A program made the position numbers and the translations under genes. A DNA stretch of 64,000 nt, taken from NCBI GenBank assembly GCA_944320305.1, contig CALUGW010000006.1:1-64000 (forward strand), read 5' to 3'. Shown here in pieces: positions 8,192-16,999 of the stretch. This stretch comes from an uncultured Prevotella sp. (GTDB taxonomy: Bacteria > Bacteroidota > Bacteroidia > Bacteroidales > Bacteroidaceae). Each line of letters opens with the position of its first letter. The first letter of the stretch is position 1. The notes beneath the pieces were generated by a model. That model was not told where the DNA came from. It worked only from the letters and a program-made list of their open reading frames with translations, and did not search any database.

Positions 8192-9349
8192 ATGAAGAAG
8201 ACAATATTTCTGAAACTCGGAGTGGCAGCGGCGTCACTGGCGCTGCCCGCCGCCGCTGCCTGCGGCCAGACGGTGGTCAAGGACTCTGTGAAGATATACT
8301 TCAGGCAGGACTACTCCACCCTGGACCTCTCGCTGCGCCACAACCGCGCGGTGCTCGACAGCATTGCCGCCCGGCTGCGCCGCGGCAGCGCCGACTCAGT
8401 GCTTGTGCTGCGCCGCGTGCTCGTCTTCCGCTATCTGGGGCGCGACTGGGCCGGGCTGGCCATGCTCGTTGAGGCCGACCCCGCCGTGCCCCACCACGAC
8501 GCCACGCTCGGCTTCGTGCTCGGCTTCGTGCGCGACATCGTGCGGCGCAGCCAGGGCGGCGAGCGCGCCGCCGACAACAACGTGGGCCGCCTGTCGCGCT
8601 TCCGCGGGGGCGCGCCCTGGCGCTATATGTACCGCGAGCTGTTCCCCGAGCTGCGCGCCTCGCGCATGGTGCTGTGGTACGACCGCGTCTGGAATCCGCT
8701 CAAGCTGCGCCCCGTGGCCGTGGCCGACCCGCTGCCGCCCATGCGGCCGGCGCCCCTCGTGCCGGTGGCGGTAGCCCCGCCTGAGGAGCGCCCGCCGTTC
8801 TACATGGCCGTGAAGACCAACATGCTCTACGACGCGCTGCTCGTGCCCAACGTGGGCGTGGAGTTCTATCTGGGCCGCGGGCTGTCGCTCGGCGCCGACT
8901 GGATGTACGGCTGGTGGAAGAAGGACCGCGCCCACTGGTACTGGCGCGCCTACGGCGGCGGCGTCACGCTGCGCAAGTGGTTCGGCCGCCGGGCCGCGGC
9001 AAAGCCGCTCACCGGCCACCACGTGGGGCTGTTCGCCCTGGTGCAGACGTTCGACTTCGAGACCGGCGGGCGCGGCTATATGGGAGGCCGCCCGGGCGGC
9101 GACATCTTCGACCGCGCCTGCTTCGGCGGCGGCGTGGAGTATGGCTACTCGCTGCCCGTGCGCCGGAGGCTCAACATTGACTTCACCGCCGGCATAGGCT
9201 ATCTGGGCGGACGCTACCACGAGTATGTGCCCCAGGACGGCTGCTACGTGTGGCAGTCGACCAGGAAGCTGCGCTACTTCGGCCCCACGCGGGTGGAGGT
9301 GTCGCTGGTGTGGCTCATCGGCCGCGGCAATTACAACAAGTACAAATAA
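8192..9349 (+). CDS. DUF3575 domain-containing outer-membrane-type protein
   Basis: The 385-aa product starts with a signal peptide (MKKTIFLKLGVAAASLALPA, cleavage near AAACGQ). Residues 25-200 are a variable periplasmic region. The C-terminal part from about 205 (FYMAVKTNMLYDALLVPNVG, VEFYLGRGLSLGADWMYGWW, the ending SLVWLIGRGN) is the DUF3575 region, seen in Bacteroidales beside fimbrial genes and thought to form a small outer-membrane barrel. An earlier start 27 codons upstream lies in the GC-rich hairpin and would mask the signal peptide, so 8192 is preferred. It is the first gene of the fimbrial cluster, 16 bp before the DUF5119 gene, which has a clear AAGGAGG ribosome site. Confidence 0.8.
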   Translation: MKKTIFLKLGVAAASLALPAAAACGQTVVKDSVKIYFRQDYSTLDLSLRHNRAVLDSIAARLRRGSADSVLVLRRVLVFRYLGRDWAGLAMLVEADPAVPHHDATLGFVLGFVRDIVRRSQGGERAADNNVGRLSRFRGGAPWRYMYRELFPELRASRMVLWYDRVWNPLKLRPVAVADPLPPMRPAPLVPVAVAPPEERPPFYMAVKTNMLYDALLVPNVGVEFYLGRGLSLGADWMYGWWKKDRAHWYWRAYGGGVTLRKWFGRRAAAKPLTGHHVGLFALVQTFDFETGGRGYMGGRPGGDIFDRACFGGGVEYGYSLPVRRRLNIDFTAGIGYLGGRYHEYVPQDGCYVWQSTRKLRYFGPTRVEVSLVWLIGRGNYNKYK

Positions 9350-9365
9350 TCAAGGAGGCGGAAAA

Positions 9366-10005
9366 ATGAAACATACACATTGGCTCTGGCTTGCGGCGGC
9401 GCTGCTGCTCCTCGCCTCGTGCGAGCACAAGGAACTGTGCTTCCACCACCCCCACACGGTCAGGGTGAGGGTGGCGTTCGACTGGCGCGACGCGCCGCAG
9501 GCCGACCCCGACGGCATGTGCGTCTACTTCTATCCCGAGGAGGGGGGGCGAGGGGCGCCGCTTCGACTTCAGCAACACCACCGGGGGCGAGGTGGAGCTG
9601 GGCGTGGGCCGCTACCGGGTGGTGTGCTACAACAACGACACCGAGATCGTGGAGTTCAGCGCCACGGGCGACTTCGCCGCCCACGGCGTGTTCACCCGCG
9701 AGGGCAACGTGCTGGAGCCTATCTATGGCAACGGCGCCAACTACGCGCCGCGCGCCGCCGGCGCCGAGGGCGAGCGGGTGGTGGTGTGCCCCGACATGAT
9801 GTGGGGCTGCACCGCCACGGAGGTGGAAGTGACCGAGGCCGGCGTGAGCTACGTCTGCGCCACGGCCCAGGGCGAGGGCAGCCGCGTGGAGAGCGCGGAG
9901 CAGGTCATAACGCTATGGCCCCACGAGCTGGTGTGCACCTACACCTACGAGGTGCGCCACGTCAGCAACCTCAGGCACATGGCGCAGATGTCCGCGAGGA
10001 GATAG
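9366..10005 (+). pseudogene. Frameshifted DUF5119 fimbrial lipoprotein gene
   Basis: The reading frame opens with a lipoprotein signal (LAAALLLLASC, lipobox Cys about residue 19) and HKELCFHHPHTVRVRVAFDW, typical of DUF5119 proteins found in fimbrial operons. At the G7 run 9542-9548 the frame shifts. Removing one G restores a continuous protein through RRFDFSNTTGGEVELGVGRY to the stop at 10005, about 212 aa in all. The rest of the gene is well conserved, which argues for a recent event: a slipped-strand phase switch, a recent mutation, or a sequencing error in the homopolymer. If real, the protein is off in this genome. It lies 16 bp after the DUF3575 gene. Confidence 0.75.
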
Positions 10006-10063
10006 TTCTGTAAGGATTTTATTTAAGTTAGAGGTTTTGTTTAATGTTTTAATTATTGAGAAA

Positions 10064-10756
10064 ATGAAAAAGGTTTATTTCGCAGCGGCAGGGCTTGCAG
10101 TGCTTCTGGGCTCCTGCTCGCAGGATGAGATCGCGGGTCTGGGCACCAGCGAGTCCAACGAGATCAAGTACAGCGTGGTGGCCAACGGACTGACACGTGC
10201 CGCCGCCATCTATCACAACAACGGCAAGCCGGCCGGCTTCCACGTCTCGGCCACAACCGAGCAGGGCGGTGAGAAGAAGGTCTACATCGCCGACGACGAG
10301 ATTGAGAACACCGGCACTGGCGGCACCGAGAAGTGGACCAACACCACCGGCACCCGCTACTGGCCGGAGTCGGCGGTTGACTTCTACGCCCACGTCAACG
10401 GCGACGGAGTGTTCAATCTGAACGGCGGAGCGCCGACGTTTAAAGACTTCACGGTGGACGCAACGGTGGCAGACCAGAAAGACCTGCTCTATGCGGTCAA
10501 GACGGGCCAGACAAGAACGGCTGACGCCGACCAGGACGCGGATCCTGTCACCCTTAACTTCCGCCACGCCCTCTCGCAGATTGTGTTCAACGCGCGCAAC
10601 GACAGCAAGAACCTGAGCGTGAAGATTGACGGCATCAAGGTGTTTAAAACAACAAGAAACGACAGAGGAGCTGTAAGCAATGAGAAACAAGAGTCTGTTC
10701 CGAATGGTTGTGGCGGCGGCCGCAGTGACGGCGGCCGTGGCGGCCTGCGATGTTGA
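10064..10756 (+). pseudogene. Truncated fimbrillin family protein
   Basis: The frame starts with a lipoprotein signal (VYFAAAGLAVLLGSC) and continues with a fimbrillin (Mfa1-like) N-terminal half: KYSVVANGLTRA, RYWPESAVDFYAHVNGDG and LNFRHALSQIVFNARNDS. These proteins form fimbrial shafts or tips after lipid anchoring and proteolysis. The match stops near residue 193 (DGIKV). The remaining codons read out of frame through the 5' leader and first codons of the next gene, overlapping it by 77 bp. The second half of the fold, with the C-terminal donor strand region, is missing, so assembly is unlikely. A deletion between neighbouring fimbrillin genes is the simplest explanation. Confidence 0.7.
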
Positions 10757-13463
10757 GGAAGGGTCGTGGGGAGCCTCCGACGGCTCCATCAGGTTCAGCG
10801 TTGATGCCGCCGCGACAGCCGGCGGAGCCGCCACGCGGGCGCCGCGCCACGCCAAGGCGCCGGTGATGATGCTCGGCCGGGGCGGCGCCGACACCCTTTA
10901 TCTGCACGCCTCCGTGGCCCGCAACGCCGCCACCCCGGCCCCGCAGGAGGCGCAGACGCGCGGCGTGCCGGTGGATAGCGGCAACTTCAAGGACGTGTGC
11001 CGGAACTTCGGCGTCACCGCCTACACCGCCTCCGGCGGCAAACTCTTCATGCTCAACGAGCTTGTAGACGTGGTGAGCGGCGGCACGTGGACCTCAGCCG
11101 AGAAGCGCTACTGGCCTGCCGACGGCTCGGCTCTCGACTTCTTCGCCCATGCTCCGGCCACCGTCAGCGGCATGGAGACCCTGGGCGTCAGCCAAGACGA
11201 CAGGCAGACGAGCTTCTCCTACACCGTGCCGCAGGCGGCCACGGACCAGCCCGACATCATGTTTGCCTACACCCAGTGCGGGCGCGGCGGGGTGAACGAG
11301 CGCGGCAACGTGTCCCTCAAGTTCAGCCACGCCCTGGCCGGAGTGAGGTTCGTGGCCAAAGACGTGGCCCGGTGCACCATCAAGACCATCACGCTGAAGG
11401 GACTCAAGGGTGCAGGCACGTGCGTTTGCCGGTACGACGCGGACGGCAAAGCCGCTTACTCGTGGACACTCTCCGGCGGCGCAAAGGACTTCTCGCAGGA
11501 GTTCAACGTCAGTCTGGAGAACCGGACGACGGGCGAGCAGCCGATAACGGACGTTAAGCCCGAGACCACCTTCATGCTTATTCCGCAGCGGCTCGACGGC
11601 GCCACGGTGGAGATAACCGTCGAGAAAGACGGCAAGACCACCACCCTCACCGGCAGCCTGAGCATTGACGGTCTGACGGAATGGCAGGCCGGCTGCGTCT
11701 ATACCTACGCCATCTCCACCGAATCCATCAACTGGGAGTATGTCTTTGAGGTCACGCCCACCGTGACTTTCAAGCTCGGCGAGCTGCAGAAGACCTACGG
11801 AGTGACGAGCTACCGCCGCAGAGTGGACGACCCATCGATGGTTGAGGCCGTGCCATGGACTGCCCTTGGAAAAGACTCTGTGGAGAAAGAGCCGCAGAAC
11901 GAGGGCAAGACGGAGTGGAAAGAAGTGGAATGGAAAGACAAAAACTCCATAACAGCCTTTACCGATGGCGGCGAGGGAAGCGCCTCCGGCGCCCAGGACT
12001 ACGACATAGCTGTAACGGGAACAGATATGCGTACAACATATGAGAATGAGTACTTGTTGCAGAATGCAGACCCCAAAGGCTCTGTCGGTAAACCTTATGA
12101 CCTCTCGACCGACGGCGGAACAACACCGCGCAGCACCGCCAACTGCTACGTGGTGAACAGCGCCGGCACCTATAAGCTGCCGCTGGTATATGGCAACGCC
12201 ATCAAGGAAGACGCTGACAACACGGGAGCCTACAACTATGACGGCTTTGTGGATGCCGACGACCGGCGCATAACCCAGCCGAAAATCACCGGCGCGGACA
12301 ACTGCATACTCGTGTGGAGCGATGCCTTCTATATGTTCAAAGACGTGAAGCTAGGCAAGAGCGACGGCGAATACCAATACTTGGAGTTCACCATCGACAA
12401 GGACTTCATGCAGCAGGCCAACGCCATTGTGGCCGCCCGCAAGGGCGAAAAGATTCTGTGGAGCTGGCACATCTGGGTGACAGAATACGACATGACATGG
12501 ACTCACGAGGTTGACGATTACAACGATGCGAACATAAAGTACCGTTTCCTCAACCACAACCTCGGCTGGGTGGACGGCAAAAGTGTCTACTACAACCAGC
12601 GCGAGTGGACATATCAGTTCACGCAGGAGAAAACCGGCGAGGTTAAAACCATGACGGTGATACAGGAGGGCGGGTATTTCGACTATAAGGACGCAGGCTC
12701 AACATACTACCAGTGGGGCCGCAAGGACCCCATCGTGGCTCTGAGAAACCGCGACCGCATAGGCCGCTACGACTACAGGCCGCTGCAGGCTGCCGAGGGA
12801 TATAACTACGATGTTAAGAGTGTGCGGACAACTATCGGCGGCGCGATACAGCATCCCAATGTCTATTACACAAGAAATGGCGATGTGACCACATGGATTG
12901 AGAGCGGCTTTACCCCTAAGTTGTGGGACGGAGAAGCCGGCAGCACATATATTGCGAAAGATAATTTGAAGAACAAACGAACGTCGATAAAGACAATATA
13001 CGACCCGTCGCCCAAGGGATTTAAAGTTCCGCCACCACAGGCTTTCTCTGTTTTTGTGGACGGTGAATGCGGCTCGCCTGGGAATGATAACATTACCGGT
13101 GGAGTGAACAAGAACTTTAACGGTGAGATGGAGGAGCCAAAAATAAATGTGAATGGAGTTCTGTATGGCTACAATTACAGGGTATTTCCTAAAACGGATA
13201 ACCCTGAAGACAGCTTTGTGTTCACAGCTACCGGGCAGCGTGTAGACAAACAAGGCTTAGGTACAAACTTGGGCGGGCCCGGAGAGGTCGGCGGTCTGTG
13301 GGCAACGTATGGAGTGTACTACATGACGTGTGTGCCTCAGAGTTCTACCGCAGCTTATACTTTCTGCATTCGCTATGACTGGGAACCGTGCAATGTGTTC
13401 ACGATGGGCTTTAACGGAGTGATGACCATGGCCCGCCCGGTGCGCTGCATTGAGGATGAGTGA
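10680..13463 (+). CDS. Large fimbrillin family lipoprotein
   Basis: The 927-aa protein begins with a lipoprotein signal whose lipobox is VAAC (Cys about residue 23). Residues 80-350 resemble a fimbrillin domain (ITAYTASGGKLFMLN-like opening, KRYWPADGSALDFFAHAP, LKFSHALAGVRFVAKD). The long C-terminal half has TANCYVVNSAGTYKLPLVYG, KILWSWHIWVTEYD and a final ARPVRCIEDE. I know this pattern from large Bacteroidales fimbrial minor or tip-like proteins. It probably acts at the cell surface as an adhesin component. GAGGAG lies upstream of the start. A strong terminator follows at 13553-13587. It is the only fimbrillin of the cluster that looks complete. Confidence 0.75.
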   Translation: MRNKSLFRMVVAAAAVTAAVAACDVEEGSWGASDGSIRFSVDAAATAGGAATRAPRHAKAPVMMLGRGGADTLYLHASVARNAATPAPQEAQTRGVPVDSGNFKDVCRNFGVTAYTASGGKLFMLNELVDVVSGGTWTSAEKRYWPADGSALDFFAHAPATVSGMETLGVSQDDRQTSFSYTVPQAATDQPDIMFAYTQCGRGGVNERGNVSLKFSHALAGVRFVAKDVARCTIKTITLKGLKGAGTCVCRYDADGKAAYSWTLSGGAKDFSQEFNVSLENRTTGEQPITDVKPETTFMLIPQRLDGATVEITVEKDGKTTTLTGSLSIDGLTEWQAGCVYTYAISTESINWEYVFEVTPTVTFKLGELQKTYGVTSYRRRVDDPSMVEAVPWTALGKDSVEKEPQNEGKTEWKEVEWKDKNSITAFTDGGEGSASGAQDYDIAVTGTDMRTTYENEYLLQNADPKGSVGKPYDLSTDGGTTPRSTANCYVVNSAGTYKLPLVYGNAIKEDADNTGAYNYDGFVDADDRRITQPKITGADNCILVWSDAFYMFKDVKLGKSDGEYQYLEFTIDKDFMQQANAIVAARKGEKILWSWHIWVTEYDMTWTHEVDDYNDANIKYRFLNHNLGWVDGKSVYYNQREWTYQFTQEKTGEVKTMTVIQEGGYFDYKDAGSTYYQWGRKDPIVALRNRDRIGRYDYRPLQAAEGYNYDVKSVRTTIGGAIQHPNVYYTRNGDVTTWIESGFTPKLWDGEAGSTYIAKDNLKNKRTSIKTIYDPSPKGFKVPPPQAFSVFVDGECGSPGNDNITGGVNKNFNGEMEEPKINVNGVLYGYNYRVFPKTDNPEDSFVFTATGQRVDKQGLGTNLGGPGEVGGLWATYGVYYMTCVPQSSTAAYTFCIRYDWEPCNVFTMGFNGVMTMARPVRCIEDE

Positions 13464-13552
13464 GGCGTCTGTCCGGCAGGTGACGGCGCTGTTTGAGCGT
13501 TTGGAAAGGTTAATGAAATAATCGGATTTCAATTAATTATTTGATTTCTTTT

Positions 13553-13587
13553 GGAGCCGCCCGTAGTGATACGCGCGGCTCCTTTTT
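13553..13587 (+). terminator. Rho-independent terminator of the fimbrial cluster
   Basis: GGAGCCGC (13553-13560) pairs with GCGGCTCC (13575-13582), followed by five T. It separates the fimbrial cluster from the convergent acetylesterase gene. Confidence 0.8.
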
Positions 13588-13642
13588 GTTTCCGGCTGCT
13601 CCCGGCAGACGTGCTGCGGGGCGGCTTCGGGTCAGTGTGGGG

Positions 13643-15097
13643 TCAGTTTGCGTCCTTGGCGCGCATGGCGGCAAAGGGCACGGCGGGCAGTCCGCAGGAG
13701 TTCTCGAGGTTGGGTTGTGCGGTCTCGTGCCATCCGAAGCGCACGAAGCGCGGGCGGGGCACGTCGATGCTGGCGGCTGTCACGGTGCTGTCTGACGTTA
13801 TGTCGGCTGCCGCCGGGTGGAACACGCCGTCGTCGCCGGCCACCTCAAACCAGCCCACACGCTTGCCGTCGCGCGTGCGCAGGCTGTCGGCGGCGTGGCC
13901 GAAGGTCACTGTTATCTTGCCGCCGGAGGCCGTTGCGGCCTTGGCTCTCGGCCCCGACCACTCCACGCCGGCCCTGCCGTAGGTCTTGGCCAGGGCCACG
14001 CGGGCCAGGCGGTCGCCCACCGTCCACTTGTAGGAGGGGTGGATGTCGGTCAGGTTGTCCACCAGGTCGGTTATGCACACGTACTCGCAGTTCCCCGCCA
14101 GCTGCCCGGCGCGCTTCTGCTGCTCGCGGAAGAGCGGCAGCGTCTCGGCCGTCTGCGGCCCGTGGTTGTGGCGGTGCATGCGGTCGGAATATACGTGCGG
14201 CGCGAGCAGCACATAATAAAAAGGTGCGTCGGCGGCCCGGAACGCCCCGCGCCACCAGTCGGCCATCACGCCGAACTTCTCGGCGTAGCGGCGGTCGCCG
14301 GCCCCGCAGTTGTTCTCGCCCTGGTACCACACGAAGCCGCGCACGGCCAGCGGCGCCATGGGCGCCACGAAAGTGTTGTACCACTGGCCCGCGCCCACGC
14401 CGTCGATGCGGCCCCTCTGCCTTATCTCGCCGCCGAACACGGGCGACTGCTCGTAGGCCTGGCGCGGCGTCCACGACTCGATGAGCGTGCCGCCGAGCGC
14501 CGCCGTGACTATGCCCACGGGCACCCCGAGGCTGCGCTGGAGCGAACGGGCGAAGTAGTAGCCCACGGCCGACACCTGCGGCAGGCTCTCCGGCCCGGCC
14601 ACGGCCCACGGCTTCTGGCCGCGCCGCGCCGAAACGTAGACGCGGATCATCGGGTTGGCGGGCTGCTGAAGCTCCGCCTGGGCCGAGTCAACGCCGTTGG
14701 CGGGCGGAACGAAGCCTTTCTGGCGGCGCATGGCGTACTGCATGTTGGACTGTCCGGCGGCAATCCACACCTCGCCCACCACCACGTTGGTCAGCTCGAT
14801 GGTCTCCTTGCGGCCTTTTATTGTCAGTGTGCGCGGCGTGGCATCGGCCTGCATGGGCTTCAGCGTCACGCTCCACGTGCTGTCGGCGGCGGCTTTGGCC
14901 TTTGCCTTCTGGCCGCCGAAGCTCACGGTGACGCGCTCGCCGGGAGCCGCCTTGCCCCACACGGGCACCTCGCGGCCCTGTTGCAGCACCATGTCCGACG
15001 ATATTACGGGCGGTGTGCTCAGCTGCGCCGCCGCCTCCTGCGGCAGCAGGGCGGAGGCCGTCAGGGCTGCCGCCAGTGTTCTAAAAACTGTTTTCAT
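13643..15097 (-). CDS. SGNH-type sialate O-acetylesterase family protein (probable pectin acetylesterase)
   Basis: The 484-aa secreted protein has a signal peptide ending near EAAAQ. It carries the catalytic-serine block GQSNM (about residue 117), the block FVWYQGENN with the GE of the family, and a C-terminal DxxH-type motif (DIHPSYK, about 365) supplying Asp-His. The family removes acetyl groups from carbohydrates. Neighbouring PL11 and GH28 genes point to acetylated rhamnogalacturonan rather than sialic acid, which is inference. It is the third gene of a minus-strand operon, 77 bp after PL11. The 5' region contains a tandem 21-bp duplication covering the start codon (15084-15125). Confidence 0.8.
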   Translation of the reverse strand: MKTVFRTLAAALTASALLPQEAAAQLSTPPVISSDMVLQQGREVPVWGKAAPGERVTVSFGGQKAKAKAAADSTWSVTLKPMQADATPRTLTIKGRKETIELTNVVVGEVWIAAGQSNMQYAMRRQKGFVPPANGVDSAQAELQQPANPMIRVYVSARRGQKPWAVAGPESLPQVSAVGYYFARSLQRSLGVPVGIVTAALGGTLIESWTPRQAYEQSPVFGGEIRQRGRIDGVGAGQWYNTFVAPMAPLAVRGFVWYQGENNCGAGDRRYAEKFGVMADWWRGAFRAADAPFYYVLLAPHVYSDRMHRHNHGPQTAETLPLFREQQKRAGQLAGNCEYVCITDLVDNLTDIHPSYKWTVGDRLARVALAKTYGRAGVEWSGPRAKAATASGGKITVTFGHAADSLRTRDGKRVGWFEVAGDDGVFHPAAADITSDSTVTAASIDVPRPRFVRFGWHETAQPNLENSCGLPAVPFAAMRAKDAN

Positions 15098-15125
15098 TGT
15101 CTTACAAACTGTTTTTATTGTCTTA
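15084..15125 (-). repeat. Tandem 21-bp duplication across the acetylesterase start
   Basis: Two adjacent 21-bp units differ at two or three positions. On the minus strand the downstream unit contains the ATG in TAAGACAATGAAAACAG; the upstream unit has ATA at the same place. The duplication places a decoy initiation context just upstream of the real start. Confidence 0.6.
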
Positions 15126-15174
15126 AGGGGTTGGCCTTTGCTATATGATGATTATGCTTCCGCGCCTCCGCCCG

Positions 15175-16992
15175 TCACTCGCCAAGATAGAACGAGGGCA
15201 CGGGCGACTGCGGGTAGCCCATGCTCATGTGCATGATGTAGCTGCGGTAGAGCGGGTCCTGCATGAGGGTGACGCGGCGGTCGGCGGCGGTAATGCTGGT
15301 GCGGTAGACCCTGATCTCGCCGTTCAGCGAGGTTATGATCTCCTCGCGCCAGTCTCCGTCGATGTCGGCAGTGGCCAGCACGCTGCCCTCTATGCCGCCG
15401 GTGAGCGTCTCGCCCCGCCACTTGCCCACGCTCATGCCGCGCCTGTCGCCGCCCCGGCGGCCGCCGCGGGTGAGCGTCTCGCGCAGCAGGTCGGCGTCCC
15501 ACCACACCCACGGGTAGCAGCCCGGCACCTCGTCGTCCGCCACGTCAATCTTCCGGCCGTCGGCGGTGAGCAGGTATTTGGCGCTGCTGCCGCCCTTCTT
15601 GTCCTCGGCGGCGAAGCACTCCAGGCCGGGATGCTGCGTGGTGATGTCGGCCACCATGCCGCTGCCCACGTGGTAGGTGGTGTGGCCTATGCCCCAGAGG
15701 AGCCGCCCGGTGAGCGCGTCAACCACGGAGACGCCGCGCCCCTGCTCGTTCTTGGGCTCGCTCACCATGAACACCTGCAGCCCGGCGGAGTCGGGGCGGA
15801 GCTTGCAGAGGTATGCCTTGTCGCTGTGGCCCAGTCCGGTGGACCAGAGCAGCGTGCCGTTGTCGTCGAGCATGCAGGAGCCGAGCAGAATCTCGTCGCG
15901 CCCGTCGGCGTCAACGTCGCCTGTCACCATGCTGTGCGCCCCCATGCTGCGCACCACGGGGTTCTCCTCGTCGCCGTCCCAGCGCCAGGCCCGCGTCAGC
16001 CTGCCGTCGTGCAGCGTCCAGGCGTCCACCACCATCAGCTTGTAGGTGCCGCGGGCCGCGAGTATATACGGAGTCTTGCCGTCGAGAAAGGCCACGCCCA
16101 TCTGGTTGCGGTTCTGGCGCACCAGATTGCCGTAGCGGTCGTTGCGCTCGGGCCACGGCGCGGAGCACACCTCGCGGCCGGTCATGCCGTCGAGCACGGT
16201 GAGAAACTCGCTTCCGCCGCACACGCGGCCCTGGGCGTTCTTCACATAATCGTCGCCAGAGGTCTTCAGGGCCACCTCGGCGCGTCCGTCGCCGTCGAAG
16301 TCGTAGGCCACGAACGGCGAGTACCACACGCCCGGCTCTATGCCCGGCCCGAGGTCGCGGGTCCAGAGCCACGTGCCGTCGGCCAGATAAGCCGAAATCT
16401 TATAGGTGGTGCCGCTGCGGTCGCCGGGCATTCCGGGGTCAACGTTGCTGGCCGGGGTGCGCACGATGAAGTCGTAGGCGCCGTCGCCGTTGAGGTCGGC
16501 CAGCGCCAGCTTGCCGGCGCGCCCGCCGTCTTTGAGCCTTATCGAGGTGTAGGGCTTGAGCGAGTCGAGCCTCACGCTGAGGCTGCCCGCCGGCCCGCCG
16601 GCGCCGGCCGGCTCCACGGTGTAGACGGCCTCGGGCGCGGGCGCGGTGTCGGTGAAGTCGCAGGTGCGCGTCACGGGCTTGCGCGTCAGCCTCTTTTTCT
16701 TGCCGCCGGCGGTGCGCCACACGTGGAACGCCGCCCCGGGGGCGTCGCTTTCCAGCAGGCGCCAGCTCAGGTAGACGCCCCGTCCGCCCTCGGCGGGCAC
16801 GGCTGTCAGGCCGCGCCCCAGGCTCTCCTTGACGCGCCCGGCGGCGAAGCCCTCCACCTGTGGCTTCTGCTCGTGCTGCGGCTGCAGTATCTCGTAGTAA
16901 TAATGGCTCTCGCGCGGGTCTTGCGCCAGAGCAGCCGTGGCCACCGCGCAGAGCGCTGCGGCGGCCACGGCCCGGATATTCAGTTGTCTCAT
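15175..16992 (-). CDS. Rhamnogalacturonan lyase, polysaccharide lyase family 11
   Basis: The 605-aa protein has a signal peptide (cleavage near ATAALAQ). It matches PL11 lyases, which cleave the rhamnogalacturonan-I backbone by beta-elimination. An N-terminal fibronectin-like module (about 45-150) is followed by an eight-bladed propeller with Ca-binding repeats such as DLNGDGAYDF, DFDGDGRAEV, DVDADGRDEI and DIDGDWREEI. Conserved blocks include GNQMGVAFLDG-like NRNQMGVAFLDG, YILAARGTYKLMVVDAW and GCYPWVWWDADLLRE. Length agrees with the family. It starts 7 bp after the GH28 stop, so the two are co-translated. Secreted or surface action on pectin is expected; no SusC/D transporter accompanies it here. 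Confidence 0.92.
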   Translation of the reverse strand: MRQLNIRAVAAAALCAVATAALAQDPRESHYYYEILQPQHEQKPQVEGFAAGRVKESLGRGLTAVPAEGGRGVYLSWRLLESDAPGAAFHVWRTAGGKKKRLTRKPVTRTCDFTDTAPAPEAVYTVEPAGAGGPAGSLSVRLDSLKPYTSIRLKDGGRAGKLALADLNGDGAYDFIVRTPASNVDPGMPGDRSGTTYKISAYLADGTWLWTRDLGPGIEPGVWYSPFVAYDFDGDGRAEVALKTSGDDYVKNAQGRVCGGSEFLTVLDGMTGREVCSAPWPERNDRYGNLVRQNRNQMGVAFLDGKTPYILAARGTYKLMVVDAWTLHDGRLTRAWRWDGDEENPVVRSMGAHSMVTGDVDADGRDEILLGSCMLDDNGTLLWSTGLGHSDKAYLCKLRPDSAGLQVFMVSEPKNEQGRGVSVVDALTGRLLWGIGHTTYHVGSGMVADITTQHPGLECFAAEDKKGGSSAKYLLTADGRKIDVADDEVPGCYPWVWWDADLLRETLTRGGRRGGDRRGMSVGKWRGETLTGGIEGSVLATADIDGDWREEIITSLNGEIRVYRTSITAADRRVTLMQDPLYRSYIMHMSMGYPQSPVPSFYLGE

Positions 16993-16999
16993 GGCCTGC

